Positions 21,252-24,066 of a stretch of DNA of 24,066 bases are shown here, piece by piece. Both the position numbers and the translations under genes were made by a program. The notes below the pieces were generated by a model. The model had not been told where the DNA came from, did no database searches, and saw only the letters and a program-made list of their open reading frames with translations. Origin of the DNA: Arthrobacter sp. (GTDB taxonomy: Bacteria; Actinomycetota; Actinomycetes; Actinomycetales; Micrococcaceae); assembly GCA_030147325.1 (NCBI GenBank), contig JASLAA010000058.1, positions 1 to 24,066 on the forward strand. The letters run 5' to 3'. Each line of letters begins with the position of its first letter. The first letter of the stretch is position 1.

Positions 21252-21304
21252 TGGGGCGGGGCTCCGGCCTCCCGACAGATCACCGACGACGAACCACAGA
21301 ACGG

Positions 21305-21949
21305 ATGTCCATGGCCGCCGACAAACACAGCAGCTGGTCCTACACGGAAGGGCTTCCGGACGAGGACGACATCCTGCTCCGAGCGCGCGACCGCTCCCAC
21401 GAGCTCGGGGTCACGCCCGTCACCCCGGCCGTCGGCGCGGCCCTCACCGTCCTGGCGGCCGCATCGAAGGCGACGACGGCGGTCGAGGTGGGCGCCGGAG
21501 CCGGCGTGTCCGGGGTCTGCCTGCTGCGCGGGCTGGGCCGCAACGCGGTCCTGACGACGATCGATTCGGACGTGGACCACCTGCGGGCGGCGCGGGAGGC
21601 GTACTCCGAAGCCGGTATCCCGTCCAATCGGACCCGGACGATCTCCGGTCGTGCCGCGGACGTCCTGCCGAGGCTGACCGACCGCGCCTACGACCTCGTG
21701 TTCATCGACGCGGACAAGACCGGACTCGCCCTGTACGTCGAGCAGGCGACGCGCCTGCTCAAGGAGGGCGGGATCCTGATCATCAATGATGCCCTCGATC
21801 AGGACCGCGTGGCCGAACCTGCCGTCCGGGAGCAGACGACGACAACCCTCCGACAGGTCGGGCGGATGATCCGCGAGGACGAATCGCTCGTCTCGGCGCT
21901 GCTGCCCACGGGAACCGGGCTGCTGCTGGCGGTCAAGCAGCGCGCCTGA
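21305..21949 (+). CDS. Class I SAM-dependent O-methyltransferase (caffeoyl-CoA/catechol O-methyltransferase-like, Rv1220c-like)
   Basis: Predicted cytosolic O-methyltransferase, 214 residues. The cofactor-binding motif I is VEVGAGAGVSG (60-70), the acidic end of strand 2 is TIDSD (85-89), and LVFIDADKTG (131-140) with NDAL (161-164) are the metal- and substrate-linked motifs of the divalent-cation-dependent O-methyltransferase family 3. The first residues WSYTEGLPDEDDILLRARDR resemble the mycobacterial and Arthrobacter homologues. Two ATGs, 21305 and 21311, are possible; neither has a good ribosome site. The substrate is unknown. It is divergent from sigE, the same arrangement as Rv1220c-Rv1221, and so may belong to the envelope-stress response. 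Confidence 0.9.
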   Translation: MSMAADKHSSWSYTEGLPDEDDILLRARDRSHELGVTPVTPAVGAALTVLAAASKATTAVEVGAGAGVSGVCLLRGLGRNAVLTTIDSDVDHLRAAREAYSEAGIPSNRTRTISGRAADVLPRLTDRAYDLVFIDADKTGLALYVEQATRLLKEGGILIINDALDQDRVAEPAVREQTTTTLRQVGRMIREDESLVSALLPTGTGLLLAVKQRA

Positions 21950-21969
21950 CGTTCAGGTGCCCTGGAGCT

Positions 21970-21996
21970 GACCTGCACAGAGAACCGACCTGCACA
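21970..21996. repeat. Direct repeat of GACCTGCACA
   Basis: Perfect 10-bp copies at 21970-21979 and 21987-21996, start to start 17 bp, immediately after the O-methyltransferase stop. No function is apparent; they may simply be a local duplication. Confidence 0.5.
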
Positions 21997-22003
21997 ACCG
22001 AAG

Positions 22004-22032
22004 GCACCCGCGCGGCGATGCCGCGCGGGTGC
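22004..22032. terminator. 13-bp GC-rich hairpin between the O-methyltransferase gene and DUF3117
   Basis: Left arm 22004-22016 (GCACCCGCGCGGC) pairs perfectly with right arm 22020-22032 around a GAT loop. It lies between two convergent stops (21949 and 22049). No U-tract follows on the plus strand; on the minus strand the hairpin is followed by CCTTCGGTTG. Likely a bidirectional terminator. Confidence 0.75.
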
Positions 22033-22048
22033 AGGAAAGCGTTGCCGC

Positions 22049-22216
22049 CTAGCCCGTGACGGTGAGCAGGCAGTCCTTGAGCTTCCCCGCTTCTTCGGCA
22101 TTGAGCTCGACGACCAGGCGACCGCCGCCGTCGATGGGTACACGCATGATGAGGCTGCGCCCCTCCTTGGTGACTTCCATCGGTCCATCGCCGGTACGCG
22201 GTTTCATGGCAGCCAT
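22049..22216 (-). CDS. DUF3117 family small protein
   Basis: A 55-residue protein of unknown function, well conserved in actinobacteria. It shows the typical sequence MAAMKPRTGDGPMEVTKEGR, then IMRVPIDGGGRLVVELNAEEA and a short C-terminal helix. It is probably a compact beta-sheet protein, cytosolic. The ATG at 22216 is supported by AAAGGG about 9-10 nt upstream and by family start; a second ATG 3 codons later is less likely. The gene is monocistronic, with a hairpin 17 bp after its stop. TTTACT near 22267-22272 on the minus strand may be its -10 but is weak. Confidence 0.92.
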   Translation of the reverse strand: MAAMKPRTGDGPMEVTKEGRSLIMRVPIDGGGRLVVELNAEEAGKLKDCLLTVTG

Positions 22217-22345
22217 GGGGGTAGTCCCTTTCAACAGGGCGCCACCGCGATCAGCGGCAGCGCGACAGTAAACGGTGCTCCTCGCCGTCACCCCGAAAGG
22301 CTGGGGCGGTGCACGTCATCCCCTTCATTATTCAGCACAAGGCCT

Positions 22346-22365
22346 GCACCTGCTAATTCAGGTGC
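22346..22365. promoter_or_regulatory. Inverted repeat GCACCTG-N6-CAGGTGC
   Basis: Perfect 7-bp arms at 22346-22352 and 22359-22365 with an AT-rich CTAATT centre. It lies 15 bp after the stop of the membrane glycosyltransferase (minus strand) and about 130 bp upstream of DUF3117. It could be a weak terminator for the first or an operator for the second. No U-tract follows in the minus direction. Confidence 0.4.
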
Positions 22366-22379
22366 GGCGTGGATCACAC

Positions 22380-23606
22380 TCAGGGCGGATAATCCCCTTC
22401 GCCTCCGGTCGGCGCCCATGCCCAGAGCCAGTCCACCCACAGGAACTGGAGCAGGACGGACACCGGCAGGAGCACCCAGAGCAGTCGGGCCCTGGACCCG
22501 GACACCAGGGCAAGCGCCAGGGGGAACAGCGGAAGCAGGATGCGCCAGGTACTGGACTGCGGATCCCAGAAGGCCGCAAGATACACGAGGTACGCGGCAC
22601 ACCAGGAAGCGAGGACCACTCCGAGCGAGCGCACGGCCGGGCTGAGGAGGAGGCCGGCGGCGCCCAGGAGCAGGGCGACCACCACGAGCGCCCCCGCGGC
22701 CGGCCCGAGCACCGAGGCCGGAGCCTCGAACCACGGGAGGAAGGGCGCCAGGGGCTGCCCACGCCACGCCGTCTCGGTCGCGACATACGCGTCGCGCTGA
22801 CCCGTCACCAGCCAGGCGAGCAGGGGCCAGGCGACGGCGGCCAGCGAGGACACCACGCCCAGCACGAAGAGGGCGGGGAGCCGGCGCCTGGCCTGCTCCC
22901 TGGCCCCGGCCTCCTCACCGCGCACGGCGGCGTGGATCGCGTGGAGGAAGAGGATCCCCACCAGGAGGGCGAACGGCACTCCGGCCGGGCGCGTGAGACA
23001 CATCAGGACGACGACGGGCATCGCCGCGTAGTACCGGCGCGTCGCCACCAGATGGAGTGCGGAGACGAGCAGCAGCAGGTGCAGCGATTCGGCGTACGGG
23101 ACCTGGAGAACGGCGGCGACGGGCGCGAAGGACACGACGGCGACGCCCGCCATCGCCCGCCGGTGATCAGCCCGCAGCCGGAACAGCCGGTAGACCACGA
23201 CGGCTGCACCCGCTGCCGCCGTCACCGAGACGAGTGGCGCGAGCAGACCCCAGCCGAGGCCGGTGGCAGCGTCGAGCAGTCGGACCAGGCCCGGATAGAC
23301 CGGGTAGAAGGCCCACTGGTTGTGGCTGACCACACCCCCCGCGTCCCGGGGCAGTTCGGAGGGGTACCCCTCGTTGAAGATGCGCTCGTACCAACCGCTG
23401 TCCCAGTAGTTGATGAACGTGCCGTAGGCCGGTGCCGGTCCGGACCACGGGCTGGCGCCCTGGCGTGCCGCAGCGACGAGGAGGATGGCCGTGGAGACGA
23501 CGCGGCCGGCCGCGAAGACGGCCAGCACCTGGAGGGACCAGTGGAGGGGGCGACGGCGGGTCCTCGGCCGCACGGTCGTCACCGTGGCCTTCGCCGTATC
23601 GCTCAC
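22380..23606 (-). CDS. Multi-pass membrane glycosyltransferase (GT-C, PIG-V mannosyltransferase-like)
   Basis: Integral membrane protein of 408 residues with about 9-10 hydrophobic helices. The first outer loop has FINYWDSGWYERIFNEGYP (residues 64-82), the WD-x-x-WY and GYP pattern of PIG-V-like GT-C mannosyltransferases, with the catalytic aspartate expected at the YWD position. NQWAFYPVYPGLVRLL and FAPVAAVLQVPYAESLHLLLL also fit. The expected reaction is transfer of a sugar, probably mannose from polyprenyl-phosphate-mannose, to an envelope lipid or protein; donor and acceptor are not determined. The GTG at 23606 overlaps the stop of tagI (GTGA) and has GGGGA 6 nt upstream, so it is translated from the tagI transcript. 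Confidence 0.85.
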   Translation of the reverse strand: MSDTAKATVTTVRPRTRRRPLHWSLQVLAVFAAGRVVSTAILLVAAARQGASPWSGPAPAYGTFINYWDSGWYERIFNEGYPSELPRDAGGVVSHNQWAFYPVYPGLVRLLDAATGLGWGLLAPLVSVTAAAGAAVVVYRLFRLRADHRRAMAGVAVVSFAPVAAVLQVPYAESLHLLLLVSALHLVATRRYYAAMPVVVLMCLTRPAGVPFALLVGILFLHAIHAAVRGEEAGAREQARRRLPALFVLGVVSSLAAVAWPLLAWLVTGQRDAYVATETAWRGQPLAPFLPWFEAPASVLGPAAGALVVVALLLGAAGLLLSPAVRSLGVVLASWCAAYLVYLAAFWDPQSSTWRILLPLFPLALALVSGSRARLLWVLLPVSVLLQFLWVDWLWAWAPTGGEGDYPP

Positions 23607-24064
23607 AAGATGTCCCCGGGAGCGGGCCCTGGGCGGAGGGCCGCAGGGTCGGAGTCCGCCGGCCGAGGGACCGGATTCTCGCGTGCCCCTGCCCGGTCGA
23701 CGTCCTCGCGGACCCAGCAGTCCGCGAGGTGGTCGTTCACGTACCCCGTGGCCTGGAGCATGGCGTAGGCCGTCGTCGGACCCACGAAGCGGAAGCCCGA
23801 GGCCTTCAGTTCGCGGGCAAGGGCGGTGCTCGCGGAGGTGATCGCCGGGACGTCCGCGAGGCTGACGGGTGGAGGACCGCCGGCGGACCGGTAGCCACCG
23901 AGGAGCGAGCCGAGCGTTACGCCGCCGGGCAGGGCGAGGAGTGCACGCGCGTTGGCGATCGTCGCCTCGATCTTCGAGCGGTTCCTGACGATGCCCGTGT
24001 CCTGCAGGAGCCGTTCGACGTCGTCGCCGCCGAACGCTGCGACAGCAGGGACGTCGAAGCCCGC
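23603..24064 (-). CDS. tagI: DNA-3-methyladenine glycosylase I, C-terminal part (5' end outside the window)
   Basis: Base-excision repair enzyme that removes 3-methyladenine from DNA. The open frame enters from the right edge; 153 residues are visible. DTGIVRNRSKIEATIANARA, GFRFVGPTTAYAMLQATGYV and NDHLADCW are diagnostic of the Tag family. The H-x3-C in NDHLADC supplies two of the four zinc ligands (E. coli H175 and C179); the other two lie in the missing N-terminus. About 35 polar residues follow the family core, longer than in E. coli. It overlaps the downstream membrane glycosyltransferase gene by 4 bp. The pairing of a repair gene with a membrane glycosyltransferase seems incidental. Confidence 0.93.
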   Translation of the reverse strand, partial: AGFDVPAVAAFGGDDVERLLQDTGIVRNRSKIEATIANARALLALPGGVTLGSLLGGYRSAGGPPPVSLADVPAITSASTALARELKASGFRFVGPTTAYAMLQATGYVNDHLADCWVREDVDRAGARENPVPRPADSDPAALRPGPAPGDIL

Positions 24065-24066
24065 GA

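Larger units (their letters stand above)
20996..21304. other. Divergent intergenic region between sigE and the O-methyltransferase gene
   Basis: This 309-bp non-coding stretch holds three things. An inverted repeat CGAAA-AGTC-TTTCG is at 21101-21114, next to a TTGATA-like -35 on the minus strand (21115-21120), possibly for sigE. A GGGAACC sequence at 21124-21130 followed by CGTA after 16 nt resembles a SigE-class ECF promoter pointing at the methyltransferase. A TAGGGT at 21246-21251 could be an ordinary -10 for the same gene. The remainder shows no gene or clear structure. Confidence 0.5.

Noticed and set aside
1..24066. Mobile elements, prophage, CRISPR, tRNA or rRNA genes
   Set aside because: No transposase or integrase motif, no regularly spaced repeat-spacer pattern and no tRNA-like cloverleaf was seen; gene order is that of core chromosome.

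Overview
The window is a stretch of high-GC actinobacterial chromosome that looks like a core, vertically inherited region of a Micrococcaceae-type bacterium (Arthrobacter or a close relative). The evidence is the GC-rich third codon positions, frequent GTG starts, several apparently leaderless promoters, protein families typical of actinobacteria (DUF3107, DUF3117, MoeZ, an actinobacterial-type Mrp) and two blocks of gene order that match, from memory, the Mycobacterium tuberculosis neighbourhoods Rv3206c-Rv3211 and Rv1220c-Rv1232c. I see no insertion sequence, phage gene, tRNA, rRNA or CRISPR array.

Layout. Bases 1-4208 are a haem biosynthesis locus: hemE and hemG (cut by the left edge) run leftward as a coupled pair, and hemA runs rightward from a shared 181-bp divergent region. 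Bases 4233-6576 hold moeZ (leftward), then a TetR regulator and the small DUF3107 gene (rightward), closed by a perfect 18-bp hairpin. Bases 6691-9161 hold a divergent pair: a ferritin-like diiron protein and an RNB-domain ribonuclease. Bases 9391-12018 hold a RhlE-type DEAD-box RNA helicase followed 6 bp later by an N6-adenine/N4-cytosine-type DNA methyltransferase. Bases 12084-14666 are a divergent pair: a PHP-domain phosphoesterase and an Xaa-Pro aminopeptidase, the latter followed by two adjacent hairpins.

Bases 14789-21949 form an envelope, stress and metal cluster. A two-helix membrane protein of the general-stress-protein type diverges from a three-gene overlapping operon (MgtE_N/CBS protein, DUF1003 membrane protein, Mrp ATPase). 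This operon meets tatB tail to tail with only 3 bp between stop codons. An ECF sigma factor (sigE) and its zinc anti-sigma factor lie upstream of tatB, and an O-methyltransferase diverges from sigE. The mycobacterial gene order has the protease gene htrA between the anti-sigma gene and tatB; here it is absent. The right end (22049-24066) has DUF3117, a GT-C/PIG-V-like membrane glycosyltransferase and the 3' part of tagI, all leftward.

No wholly new system is evident. The points most worth following are the Cys-Pro/His tail on HemA, a 14-bp direct repeat between hemE and hemA, the coupled helicase-DNA methyltransferase pair, the channel-less MgtE_N/CBS-DUF1003-Mrp operon, the phased CCCGCGG array in front of it, an Asp-to-Gln change in the RNB active site, and a set of -10-like hexamers lying 5-7 nt before start codons.
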